Source of the DNA: Mastigias papua
Lineage: Eukaryota > Cnidaria > Scyphozoa > Rhizostomeae > Mastigiidae
Direction of reading: 5' to 3'
NCBI GenBank assembly: GCA_964019165.1
Contig: OZ025284.1
Span: 3,963,773 to 4,027,772 of the forward strand
Length of the DNA: 64,000 nucleotides
The notes beneath the pieces were generated by a model. That model had not been told where the DNA came from, did no database searches, and worked only from the letters and a program-made list of their open reading frames with translations. The position numbers were made by a program, and so were the translations under genes. Every line of letters starts with the position of its first letter. The stretch's first letter is position 1. Shown piece by piece: positions 16,335 to 28,600 of the stretch.

Positions 16335-18128
16335 ATGGAAAATAACAACGCTTCGGAGGTTAGGCGGATCGCACAGGAAGCAATAAGAAATATCACAGAA
16401 CTTTCGCAACTAGTAAGTGCGGGAAGCAGCTCGGGTAATGAGGCAAACTTTTTAGCTCCTGCAACAGCATCAATGTCTTCTAGAGCTGACCAACGATCCT
16501 CAAATGGACGTTTTAGGCCATATGAAAGACCAAACCACGTTTCAGAATTACGGCTGCGATTCCCAACAACTGCAGGGTCATTTGGAAGAGGACGTGCTCG
16601 TCAAAATAGGATAGGAGTGCGTGGACGTGGAGTTGGTGGAGGTAGGCCTTTTGCTTCAGCAACAGTGATGCGAGATATAGTCATACTTCTCGCAAACGAA
16701 AACACCATACCGTCGCGGCATGAGAAAGCACAGCTTGAAAAAGATGGCCGGATTGTGACTGGTATGGACATTGACAGAGGATGGAATGAAGAAATGTTAA
16801 GACATGAACTTCAATTAGTCTTACCAATAGATTTTAACAATGTTCCTTTTCAAATAATGAAGAACTGTCACGGCAGTATAATACCACCAAACATTCCAAA
16901 TGGTCGCAAAATTGATGCAGCCCTACTGCTAAGGTCCATTGCCCCAACTGGATGCATCTATGTTCAATTGATGGATGACCCACTTCCTGACGACATTCTA
17001 GAGATAACTACACTTTCACCAACAGTTGAGCAAACTATTGATGAAATTGAAGCTACTGTAGCAGCAACTTCCAGACAAAAAGATGCTGCTTCATTTGTCA
17101 TACCTATCTTGGACAGTGCTCCATCTGACATGGCTGACCCAGTAGAAATTCTTAAATTTCTTCAAAACAATGTTGTGACTGGACGCCCTCTGGAAGTCAG
17201 TTCTATAGACAGCATACCAGAAGGTGAAACCAATTACATCACAGTTAACAGAGAAGACATCCTTAGAAGTACTTTTGATGAGCTGACATACATTCACAAT
17301 CCCAGGAATACATTCCAAGTTGACTTTATGGGGGAGGATTGCATTGATCTTGGGGTGCCAAGAAAAGAATGGATTAGACTTATGAACCAACATATTAAGA
17401 AGAAATATTTTGAAAATGGGCTAAGACCATTATTGTCCAATGAGTATTTCTATGTAGGGTTGATGTTTTCTATCACAATGCTCCAAAATGGACAGCTACC
17501 ATCATTTCTCAGTGAAGCTGTGCTCCAAGATTTAATAACAGTTAAAGCAAATGATGCTTGTGTTGCTCACATGCAACTTGGAATGGAATCACTCGGAATG
17601 CATTCAGCCCTTTGCAAATTCCCTCAATTAGCATTTCTTCTAAGGCCAGGAGGGCAAAACCAATCCTTGACTGTTCAAAAGCTATTACAGCTTATCAAGC
17701 CATGCTTTTCCGAACAAGGATCAAATGCTTTGCACTTTGAGAGAGAAGCATACCAGATGTTTGTCAAATATGCAAGGGAAGTGGCAGCTTATAGGAGAAA
17801 ATCAGGAACTGTTGCAATTACATTAAACCATATCCTACAGTTCACAACAGGGGCATCTGAGGAACCAATCCTTGGCTTTACTCAAGAGCCAAAGCTTAAA
17901 TTTGTAATCCCAAAAGAGGAAGAGATTGAGGATATCCATGCAAATCAAGATGGTCAGAGCAGGTTACACATCACTGTTCCAAGCTTTCTGCCATCAGCAC
18001 ATACCTGCATCAATGTGTTGAACTTACCTAGGGCAACCAATACACTTATATATGCTATGCCAGATGCTGAATTGCTATACTCAGTGTATGATTTGTGCTT
18101 TGGTCAAGATTATTTTGGAATCCAATAA
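16335..18128 (+). CDS. HECT-domain (E3 ubiquitin ligase-like) protein carried by a transposon
   Basis: A 597-residue intronless protein. Residues 85-115 form an Arg/Gly-rich stretch (RGRARQNRIGVRGRGVGGGR). Residues 115-225 are a conserved but unassigned domain. From about 300 the sequence follows the HECT fold: VDFMGEDCIDLGVPRKEW resembles the start of the N-lobe, and LPSAHTCINVLNLP holds the active-site cysteine, C558, which in HECT ligases accepts ubiquitin from E2. The HECT region is near 290 residues, somewhat shorter than the usual 350, like the G2E3-type relatives. No stop or frameshift. It starts just inside the terminal repeat and converges on the transposase. Ligase activity is inferred from the cysteine motif; the target is unknown. 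Confidence 0.78.
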   Translation: MENNNASEVRRIAQEAIRNITELSQLVSAGSSSGNEANFLAPATASMSSRADQRSSNGRFRPYERPNHVSELRLRFPTTAGSFGRGRARQNRIGVRGRGVGGGRPFASATVMRDIVILLANENTIPSRHEKAQLEKDGRIVTGMDIDRGWNEEMLRHELQLVLPIDFNNVPFQIMKNCHGSIIPPNIPNGRKIDAALLLRSIAPTGCIYVQLMDDPLPDDILEITTLSPTVEQTIDEIEATVAATSRQKDAASFVIPILDSAPSDMADPVEILKFLQNNVVTGRPLEVSSIDSIPEGETNYITVNREDILRSTFDELTYIHNPRNTFQVDFMGEDCIDLGVPRKEWIRLMNQHIKKKYFENGLRPLLSNEYFYVGLMFSITMLQNGQLPSFLSEAVLQDLITVKANDACVAHMQLGMESLGMHSALCKFPQLAFLLRPGGQNQSLTVQKLLQLIKPCFSEQGSNALHFEREAYQMFVKYAREVAAYRRKSGTVAITLNHILQFTTGASEEPILGFTQEPKLKFVIPKEEEIEDIHANQDGQSRLHITVPSFLPSAHTCINVLNLPRATNTLIYAMPDAELLYSVYDLCFGQDYFGIQ

Positions 18129-19333
18129 TTACTTGGCTTAACATGTGGCTAAGATCTGATTTGACTTTTGCTGTTGAGTAAAGAAGACATTTAGCAATCC
18201 TTGATTGTATTGCTTTTAATTTTATAAAACTGAGACTTAAAGTTCTTGTTATAATTAAAAGAATGATCTCACCACTGTACTTCTCTTTACTTTGTACAAA
18301 TGCACGTTGCAGGCCGGTAGACAGTAAATCGTATTTGTGTATGTAATCTTCACCACGATAGAAATCAACTGACTATTTACAAATTATGATTTGGTATATC
18401 TATTTGCTCCCCGGAATTACGTATAAAGATGAAGTAAATAAAATCTCTGTTGGAAAGGAAGGGCTAGGTAAAGTTTGGCAATGTGTTGAAGAAAAACTAC
18501 TGTGTGAAATTAGACCTGAACAAAGAGCAAGGTGTTATGACGCAATGGAATGTTAGTGTGATGTTAGTCGAGAGGAAATGATGGCAATGAACTGTAGAAA
18601 AACACGCAATGAATGAATGAGTGGAGTGGAGCATAAGGTAACTAAAAAAATGGAATTGCTACAGACATTATGTTCCAAAAACAACCATATGTTACTACCT
18701 TAAGAGCTCTATAAAACCTCACTCCCTAATGTCCCCTTTACAGATGGAAATTTGAGACAAGCAACTCTTTTTAATAAGGCACCTCCAATTTTGTACATTG
18801 GATGTATGAAAGTCTGAAAGTAAACACTGACAGTCACTGAAGTTCTTTGTTGCAGTATGGCATTAAGAGCCTCAAATACCTGTTTTCATTCTGTTCAAAC
18901 TGCGATCCATATTTTATGAAAAAGATACTACTTGATGGCTACAATCAACAAGGAAATCTCATACTAAATGCTATAAAGACAACACTTTTCTACCTTTGTG
19001 AAAAATTTCCTTCAGCTAAGTACCATAAATGTTGTTTTTTCTATATGTTCATGATATATGTTATTCTATATGTTATTTGCTTAATAAAGATGCAAAAAAT
19101 GTTCTGTTTTAGCTATTGCTGGTATTATGCCCTGTTAGAGCGAATTTTGCTACACTATGTTCTGTTTCAACTATTGCTAACTTGTTTTGTTATTCTGGTA
19201 CCGTGAGAATGTTATGTTCCCAATATTTGTCCTCTTGGATGGAGCCTTGATTTCTTCATTTATGCTATTAAATGTTGAAATTCACTTTGGTTGCAAATAA
19301 TATACACAAATTAGTGTCATAATCAAGTGTTTA
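18129..19333. other. Gap between convergent genes of the HECT transposon
   Basis: About 1.2 kb, AT-rich, without a convincing ORF; an ORF at 18847-19206 is low-complexity and hydrophobic. Presumably the 3' untranslated regions of both genes. Confidence 0.5.
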
Positions 19334-21527
19334 TCAATCCATTGAAGCCAAGCACTGCAAATAGGTGTCAACTCCCTGGTTGTTATCCATTTGAAGAGGA
19401 TCTGGGAACATTTCTGTATTTAGGGGAGAGATTGGGTCTATGCTAACCTGGTAAGCATCATTATCTAAAAATGGAACTTCAGGGTCAATGCCAAAGCTTT
19501 CTGGTTCCTCTATTGCTGAATGTGTAGAGTTGATATTTTCAAGGGCGCCTTTTTCCCAAAGCTGTAAGGGGGACATGTTTCCTTCTGTAGAAACCTGGTG
19601 ATTGTTCATTTGTGAGACAAATTCCTGTAAAGAGCTGTTAATGCGTGGTAGGAAGACAAAGTGTAGGCAAAACAAATGAGTGTCATCCAATGGATCCAGA
19701 ATTCCTCGTCTCTCCATGTTTTCAAACAGTTTAGCATAGAAAACCAATACCCCACTGTACACATCACGGTGGGTCCTTTCAACGCGGCAGTTGTGAACTG
19801 AAGAGCCTGTTATGATACTTCCCCTGCCAGCACCACGGTTTTCAATCATATAACTGGCAACCAAATAATTCTCCATGCCATAGTCGGATCTGACCCGAGA
19901 TGGCAGCCCCCATTTAATAACGCCATCTTCAAATAAACTAAGAACAGTCTCAGCTTTATTATTATTGGCGCAATGACAATATATCAGGAGTCGTGTTTTC
20001 CCATCAATGCACACGTGCACAATAAACTTCCAGCGAATTAGCTTATGTGTTGAATCGATATGCCATAAGCTGTTTGGGGCTGGAACGAAATACTTCCTCC
20101 TATGAATAACAAGCCTCCAGCGTAATGCTGTTCCCACAGGGTCAACTCTGCGAATGGATTCGCTGACTCTCCGCCGCTGAATTTTCAAGCCCCTGCTTCT
20201 TAGAGCACCTAGAAACGGGGCCAGGTCGCTTTTCCGACAGTTCGATACTCCGACAGTTCGATATTCCGACAGTTCGATATTCCGAAAGTTGGACAAACAA
20301 CGTTAATTTACCTAATATACCAAACATCAAGGAAAATTTCTTACAGTAGGATTAGAAAATATTTTTCTGCTACTGTCTATTAATTTGAAACAATGTTTTT
20401 GCCTCAAGCTTCTTTGCTTTTTTTCTTTCTTAGTTAACCGAGCTAACTAGTTGTTGATTCTTTTCTCTTTTCGGTTTTGAGACAATATTCGCGACACTAT
20501 TCACAGAATTTTTGATATTAAATCCGTGCAAAAATATTCCATAATTTACATAACTAACGCGCACCATAAACTCTTATTCAAATTGTCCGCGGATTTAAGC
20601 AAACTTTCCACTCTGGTAAATGGGTTTCTAATAAAATGGGTTTCTTATAAAAATATTTCATTACGTGTGGTGCCCTGGAAACAAGTTTTACCCCCTTGCC
20701 CTTTTCATGTGCAGGCGTCCCTGGTCTTATAAATGTACTTACCTAAGGAATGTACTATAACATAGTCAAAATCAACTGTCGGAATATCGAAGTGTCGGAA
20801 TATCGAACTGTCGGAATATCGAACTGTCGGAATATCGAACGGACCCCCCTAGAAACCTTCTTCGTCCCAGATTTGGTGTTACAATAGTATTTCAATTGCT
20901 GTTTGAAAGAGCCAGGTATATCGAGTCTAGCTCTTCGTTTGAAATGTCACTATAACTTTGCTCTTCCATTTCAAATTCTATACGTCGACGTTGAATGGTG
21001 GAAATGCTAACATGTAGCAATTTGGCAATTTTCTGCCATGAAAAATGCAATGATCGGAGATGCTCTAATTGTTCTCTTGTGATTGCCAACAGAGGGCGAC
21101 CAATAATGTTCTCTTCACTTGGCCTGTTTTGCGTATAATATGCAGTATCCGAAATTGCATCTTCATCTCTCTCAACAATTGTTGATAAAATTTCAAGCAT
21201 TCCTTGAACATTTTTTTTCAAATCGATGAGCCTTCCTCTCAAATTAACATTAAGCCAATCAATCTCGGCACGGTTTGATATTGACATATCTTCCACTAGC
21301 AGAGCCAAAGTTGACGATGCATCGATAAGCCTTTCTTGGGCATCGATCAAGTCATTTCTGCATATATTTTGAAACGGATCTTCGGAAATAAATATCCTCA
21401 GAACTGAATTGAGAGTTCTAAGGAACAAAGAAAGCCCCCTTTCATTTCTTTCTCTCAATATACGGCGTCTTTGCCTTCTTGGCATAACTTTCGAGTACAA
21501 GAAAATTATTGCATTAGGCCGTTGCAA
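19334..21527 (-). pseudogene. Integrase-core (DDE) transposase split by a nested MITE
   Basis: The N-terminal part (21527-20895) has basic residues at the start and a helix-turn-helix near SWQKIAKLLHVSISTIQRRR. The catalytic part (20207-19334) runs from the ALRSRGLKIQRRRV segment through RVDPVG and candidate D (WHIDSTHK), D (RSDYGMEN) and E (NCRVERTHRD) residues to SPLQLWEKGALEN. Between them lie a 631-bp MITE (20217-20847) and an in-frame TGA at 20894-20892. Without the MITE and one copy of its 9-bp duplication the frame is continuous except for that TGA, so the insertion is recent relative to the gene. The protein belongs to the same family as 18-1226. It cannot make full-length transposase unless the TGA lies in an intron. 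Confidence 0.82.
20217..20847. mobile_element. Nested MITE with 16-bp repeats in its ends
   Basis: Ends are inverted repeats of about 75 bp starting GGGGCCAGGTCG / GGGGTCCGTTCG, each containing three to four tandem TTCGATATTCCGACAG units. The interior (about 480 bp) has no gene. CCTAGAAAC occurs on both sides (20208-20216 and 20848-20856), a 9-bp target-site duplication (8 bp if the first C is chance). Confidence 0.88.
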
Positions 21528-21530
21528 AAA

Positions 21531-21810
21531 TGTGATTTGAATTTCGCGCCAAAATGAAAAGCCTTGTATCTTGGGATTTGCCTTGTAATTCAGAGCATGA
21601 CCAATAATTAATTATGTGTATGTCCAATAATTAATTCTGTGTATGTCCAATAATTAATTCTGTGTATGCTTAATAATTATTGTTGCAGTTATTAATCACG
21701 CACACATGCAATTATTAATTCATTATATATGCAATAATTAATTATATAGTCTTTTATTAATTGCAACTATTTTTATTAATTCTCTATATTTTTGAACTGA
21801 TCGGTCCCCC
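21531..21810 (-). repeat. Right terminal inverted repeat of HECT transposon
   Basis: Inverse copy of 16020-16298, with the three 23-bp subrepeats preserved. The transposase start lies at its inner edge. Confidence 0.92.
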
Positions 21811-22693
21811 ATATACAATTTACATCGGATAGGTAACAACAGCTATTGAAGAATAACAAAATGTAAACGTAACATGGTTAGAGCTAAAATTGTCTAACAA
21901 ACAAGAATGAGTATAACAAATAAATACTGACCAACCAAAAAAACAAAAACAAAATAAATAAAAAAATAAAACAAAATGCTCTAGATCTACTCTTCTAGGA
22001 TTAACTGCGATCTAAGTTATTAAGGTATTAAAGATCACGTGTTTTATTCTGCGAATAGCTATTTTTTAGGCACTTAGTTATAGACTGAAATATGTGTTGA
22101 TCGCAAATTTGGTCATTTTGTAGCAGAAAAATGAACTTTGCCGTCTCATCGAGGCCATTAAAACATTTATTATATAGTGATATATATGCAAAAGTTTTTT
22201 CTCTCTCACGAGATCTCCTCAGTTTGATAAATGGGGATGTAGCGAATGTTTATTTATCACCGCAGGGCTTGTTTGCCACCATTGTTCGAAGAATACTGTG
22301 ATCTCAACTGCAGACAAGCGCATGCGCTGCACTCCAAGAGTTGTAAGCAATATTGCTTTCACCCCCGCACACTGTAAGCAAAATGGCACGAAAGGAAAAA
22401 AATATCAAACACGATAGATATTTTACTTTTGGCTAGAAAAGCAATATTGCTTAGGGATTAACCACCGCACACTGGAGAATTTTGCTTAAGCAATATGGCA
22501 CGAATGGCACTTTTCTTAAGCAAATTTCTCCAGTGTGCGCCTAGCATTACGGGTATTGTATTTCCATGGCATATCCGATTGCACAATGAACAGTGGGACA
22601 CTTAAAGCCTAGTGGTATTAGCACACGCTACAACTGCACATAAGTAGAAAACTCGACAATAGCAGTTGCTGAAGTATGTAAATCACGTACACG
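21811..22693. other. Region upstream of the P450 gene
   Basis: Presumed promoter and 5' untranslated region. It holds a short inverted repeat (22466-22539) with 25-bp arms, beginning CGCACACTGGAGAA, and repeated CAATATTGCTTA words. No gene seen. Confidence 0.45.
22466..22539. repeat. Short inverted repeat
   Basis: Arms 22466-22490 and 22515-22539 match at 24 of 25 bases around a 24-bp loop. A similar GCAAAATGCCACGAATG stretch occurs near 59918, which suggests a small mobile hairpin element. Confidence 0.8.
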
Positions 22694-25600
22694 ATGATCA
22701 GCGACCTTATCTTTGCATACTGCTTCAATTGGGAAGCATTGTTCGTTGTGGCAAATGCAGTTTTGCTATATTTGCTTCTTGCATGGCTAAGAAACCCGTT
22801 GAGACAGATACCTGGGCCTAAAGGTTCTATGTTACTTGGGAACAGCAGCGATCTTTCGAAACCAAACGATGGACATAAAGTATTGATTGACTGGGGGAAA
22901 AAGTATGGAGACATATACAAAACATGGGATATTATTGGTAAGACCCACGTCTTGCTCCATAGTCAAGAATTGCTATTCCTTTTATACCAATTAATTGTTA
23001 TGGTTGGTAACATTACGTTCACAACAGGAAACATTAGCAGGGCACGCATAATATGGGAGAAGCAATGCAGGGGACCGGGAGTGGTGCGGTGGGGGGCTGG
23101 GCTTACTATCTGCGTTACATTCTGTTCGATAATTCTAGGTTTATCAGCGTTCGTTAGTATGTGGCATACTTGAATATGCACGACGTAGCCTACCCGTTGG
23201 CACGGCAGGTACCTTCAGGGTATTTTGCAGCAATACATAGACATCCAATACTAAATGCTTTTGAGTATAATTTTATTCATGGTTCACAGCTATGATGAGG
23301 TGTAAGGATGTAGATAAGTAGGGTTCCTGTCGATAAATTACGAATTTTGGTAGGGTTCCTGTCTGTAGATTATTGTTGTGCACCCTGTCATGTTCCGGGC
23401 AAAGAGGTAACGCAACGCTACTGTAACGGAGGGACGTCACTTAACGAGGAACCGCCAGTGCAACACATATTACCTAGTTTACTAGCAAGGTGAGTTCATT
23501 GAAACAGGCTATAGTTAGAATGATTTAGTGCATTTTTATGGAATTTTTGTAAAGTATTTGAAATATGTACACAACATGGTTCCTGGCGTATAGTGTGCAA
23601 GATCATAGAATGTGCACTTTGGTGTGCACTGTGCACTTAGTGACCTCAGGGGATGGTGCAAGCAACCACATACTGGGGAGGACTTTGACATACCATGCCT
23701 TTTTGACCACACCCTTTATTACAGCCTGCACCTACATATGCAAATAAAGGATGATTAACACCTATGCACATGACAATGACAAAATGAATTATTCCTTGTT
23801 AGGAAGCTCCCACTTCCTCAAACCTCTTCTGCTCAAATTTGGAAGAATTACAGAAATGATCCTGGGAATACTGTCAGTATGTCCCCAGTTCCCTCCCTCC
23901 CCTGTGGTGCCACCTTTGACTGAGCTGACTCATGTGAACACCAATCTACTCTTAGCATCTTAAAGTGACCTCATCCATACCATGCCCTCACAGGTTTAGA
24001 AATACCATTTTCATCAAGTGTGCAGTCCTAGTTTCCTAAAATATCTCAGGCCTGCATTTACAAAATCTCATGACTGAAATTTGCAAAACAACTAACTTAG
24101 TAAATCCTTCATATATTTGGGAATTGTTTGTAGAAAAATATATGCCTTACAATCTCTGTACTAAAGTACTATGCAGGCTTCCACAAGCACAAACAAATAG
24201 ATATGGACTAACCTCTCTCTCATTTAGAGGTAGTCTCCTATGGAATACTCTAAAGGATAAAATAAAGATAGCTGGTACCTTGACAAAATTAAAAAAATTG
24301 ATTGCAAAGTGGGATAGCAAAACATTCCATTGTTAAATTTGCAAATAAGCAGTTTTATTTTTATTTCATTTGTACTATAGTCTAATCTTTGTTTCTTTAC
24401 TTTGTTTTAAACAGTTGGTGTGAATTAGTTGTTAGTAACTACAGTTGTAACCAACTTAAATAATGATGATGTTGCAAATTGCATAATTTGTCAGGGGTGC
24501 CAACCCTGGGGGTAGGAGGGACATCTGCCCCCTCCCCTCTGCCCTCATCTAGGAGGAGCAAGAAGTACTTTTTAAAATACTATTACTTACATATGTTTAG
24601 TCAAATTTTCCCTGTTACAAGAATCAGAAGGCTAAACTCTGCAAGCAAAATGTTACATAGCCCCAGAACTAATGTACACTTTAGTAGAATACTTCCATGA
24701 TGTGTCCTCAGTGGAAACCTTGCCCCCCCAACCCCTGTCTGTTTGGGGCCTAAGAGTAAGACTGATTGATAAAAGTTTATGAGGTGTGGCACCTAAAGAA
24801 ACTGATTTAATTATAATAGCTATGGACGAGTTTCACAAGTTGTTTGAACTGTAAGTAGAATGCAAAACATGATTATCTCATACTGCTTCAGTCAATTGAA
24901 TCACAGACAGTAGAATAATAAACATGGGGTCTGAAATAAGAATGTCCTCGGAGGATCTTTTCAAAAGTTAATAAATCGGGAACATATTTATTCAGGGACT
25001 CTAGAGTTATTCAAACTGGCCTTTGTTAGGTTGGGAAAATGGTGCGATCCTTAAAAGCTGAATTAGGGGGCTGTGCAGTGGCAAACCCAAGGGTGGGAAT
25101 GGTGGGCCTGGATTGCCCCATCTGCCTAAAACATTTTCCATGAGATTTTTCCAGAATCCTTGCAAAAATAATCAAGGAAAAGTAAGTAAGATACCATAAT
25201 GGTTACCATAGCTAATGTAAATGAAATATTAGAATAAAATATCTCAATACGGGCATTTCCGTTTTTGAGAATTTGAATGGTGTGGTAACATTGACTATGG
25301 GTAAACAAAAGAGTTTCTGAATTCATTATCACCAGTATTACTACCATGTTATCAGACTATCAGACCACTACCGTGTTAGAAAGACAGACAGGCACTACAT
25401 AAGCATAACACTGGAATGCATAGATAAACAATGAGAACTTATACAAAGTAAGCCAATCAGATGGTGGGCTTGGGTTAGAATTGGATTTTTAAATGTTTTA
25501 TAAACTTATAGACTTTCTTAGGTCTCTGAAATGCAGTACTGAACTGTCCTAACTGTTTGAGCAATTGAGCACTGATATATTATTAACTGCTTTCTTACAG

Positions 25601-28600
25601 AAAATGTGTATTTTGAATAAAATCAGATCAGTGTGATTGTATTTCAAAAGCGTTGATACACACCCATGTTAATATTCTACGATCGATTTTGGAATGTCTG
25701 AAGTATTATGTTTGGCATTTTACTCCTTTAGATATTCTAATGGATAATTTGGAAATATCAAATCGAGAATCTAAACAAATAGGCTACCTAAACGTGCATC
25801 TCATCTCTGAAAAAGCTATTTTGCGTGATATTGATCGGAATGGCGGTCAACTTTCTGGTAGCAATTATCGACAGGAATTACACACTTTTACAGTACAAAA
25901 TCTGTTTGCCTTTAGCCAGGGTTAACCCTAAATTGAGAGTAATGGGGGTCTGCGCCCTTTTAAGAAATGTCCAGTCGAAAATCGATACGAAGTGTTGTAT
26001 CAATCTGCGAAATCTTTGCGTGATTTACCAAACTCCTTTGTTCCTTCAATCCAAGCTGCCTTGCTATAAATGTATTTTCGCGCTCTATTTAAATGTTCAT
26101 TGTACCCATCGAAGCACTAAACTACTCAGTCAAATTTTTGCGTGGGAGGTGCTTTATAGCAAAATCTAGAGAGCAAAATTTGACAAATGTTTGCCCGTGT
26201 CGGACTCGGTTATGATGGAGCCTCCCTACGCCACTAAACATAGTTATCAGCCCTTTCCGTTAGTTATAAATTTGTCGCATCACCCCTTCTTACACACGTA
26301 TTTGCATTTTTGACTCTAGTCGACAAACCAAGGTAGGCATACTCTCATGTAGACGTCCCCCTGCCTTCAGCTCAGGTGTTTCTTAATATTTTATCAAACC
26401 CAGCCTTAAACAATTCGTAAATATTTTTCAAAATACCTGAAGGAGAATTGAATATTTCAGTTGGTTTCATCAATTCAATTTATCTATGATTGTTACAATG
26501 CGTGCAAAGTGAATTTTAGTAAATAGTGAGGTTTATCTCCAGCTTTATGGAAAGGTGTCTTATCATTGAAGGTTTTTACTTAAGTAATTTTTGAAGTTTG
26601 GCCTGTCTGTGTTTCTTTAATTTTTCAAAATTTTTTGCCAGATTTGGGGTTCATGATTCTTATTTACTTGTTTCTTATAAAAAACATATATATCACAAAC
26701 AAATTTGTTGTATTCATTTTGTTCTTAAAGCAATTATGATTATCTGCAGTTTCACCACCCACCCTGCTAGAATCGAAGGTTATTTACAGCAGTGGTATAG
26801 AAGAGGAGGACCCGGAGTGCTCAACCCCTTAGTTGCTGATTGGTTGGGGCGTAGAAATTGTAGAAATTGATTGGGGCTCTCATCTCGCCCTCATATGATA
26901 TCTTGGAAGTGAGACTGTATTAAGTCTTACAAATATCAGTAGAAAATAGTATACTTTATGTTTTCAATAGAATCATTCTAGTGTATTAATTAGTGTTCAC
27001 AAAAATTAAAGTATTAAGCCTATTCTTTACTTGACCAAATTCTTAATTTCTTATATAGGTACGTACACCGAAGCCAGTTTCTCATGAAATCAGCTCATTT
27101 CTACACTGCTGCTTTGTATTTACGTATGAGCTGATTTTATCAAATGTCTCATATGATTCCAGGTGGCTATCGAATTCATTTGCAAAACCCAGAACATTTA
27201 AAAATCTTGCTGATAAACCAATGCACAAAGTTCAGCAAGCCAGATTTTGTGGGTAAAGTCATTGACTTCAAAATCAAAGGAAAAACGCTGTTTAATGTCT
27301 CCGGCAAGGAGCACGCTGTGCATAGACGACTATTGAATCCATCTTTTTCATATGGCAGTATTCAAGCCTACATTCCGATTTTCAGTAAAGCTGCAGATGC
27401 ATTAATTAAGGTTGGTTCCATTTACATTGTATTCGTTAGCTTATGCTCCCTGGTAGTGTATACAGTTACCTTCTACATATTGGCTGCTCTTTGATATTTT
27501 TCCCAAAAGCTGTCGAGGCAGTACCTGTCGAGTAAACTTTGGATTGATTAGTTTTTCAATATTAAACCGGTTGAGACTAACCGTATTTAAATCTGACCTT
27601 ACCAATGCACTAATAGAAGAAGCTTTATCCTGAAGACATTGGAGAGTATTGAAGTTGGTTTTAGGAAGATGCTCCCCCGATAGTGTTCAATAACAACGGA
27701 GAGCTAATACTACTAATTTGGACCTCCTATCCCCTCGTAGCATCGCGTAACGATACAGCAGTAGACCCCTTCGATTATGCAGTGTAATGGAAGGAGTCTA
27801 TCGTTGTACCCCCTATGTTAACAACCTTGACAGGCCGAGACAGGTCTGAGGTAATGTTGAAACTGTATTATACTCTCCGTAACTGAAGCTTAATATTTTA
27901 TGTAGTTTGTTTGCTGTGTCTTGGTTGTTTCACTTGTTTGTGACTTTTTTGTATCAGCAAATTTGTGCAAATGGTCATTACGGGTTTAGTATGAAATTTA
28001 TTTTTAAGCCCCCACCTTTAAGCTCAATGCAACGTTTCGTGCAGAAATTTATCCAGACTCCACCCCTGCAACGTTACATGGTTATTAAATGGCCCCTGAC
28101 AATATCGTAGATTTCTTTCATCCAAGGGGCAGGCCAAGCTGGGATTTTGAAAAAGGATTTTTCAGTTGCAAAGCTAAGGCCTCCACTAGCCATAATGAAT
28201 TGATCACTCCAGTTGAGCCATTAATTCACTGTAACGCCAAGTGATTCTGACTTTGCAATACATTATATTTCTGTACCATTAAGATTCTGTATCATTCTGT
28301 AGCAGTTAGCCCTCTGCCCTCCCGTACTGCGTACTCACTAGACTTTTGTGAACCAGATCATCCGATTTAACTACCCAGGAATCAAGCCAAAATTACTGTA
28401 CGGATCTATTCGTATACCGGTTAGCTACGTTTTTAGTTTAAATGTCTAATTTCCTTTAGTGGACGGCAATGAGACTCGTTGCCATCCAGTCTTCTATAGT
28501 ATCTCTCTGTTAAAGATACAAGAGGGAAGTAGTGGTGGATGAAAGGTTGACTATATGTCATGTACACATTTATTACTACGTAGTACGTATATTATAGTGT

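Larger units (their letters stand above)
16020..21810. mobile_element. Complete DNA transposon with HECT cargo gene and integrase-core transposase
   Basis: Inverted terminal repeats of about 280 bp (16020-16298 and 21531-21810) start GGGGGCCCGATCAGTTC and GGGGGACCGATCAGTTC. Inside are a HECT-domain gene on + (16335-18128) and a transposase on - (21527 to 19334), convergent. Both starts lie within 40 bp of the inner repeat ends, so each repeat probably supplies a promoter. The element sits against (AT)n on the left and 'atatac' on the right, so any target-site duplication is masked. A 631-bp MITE is nested in the transposase. Confidence 0.88.

Noticed and set aside
25653..26169. ORFs in P450 intron 1
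   Set aside because: Overlapping frames with no motif and no match to known proteins.
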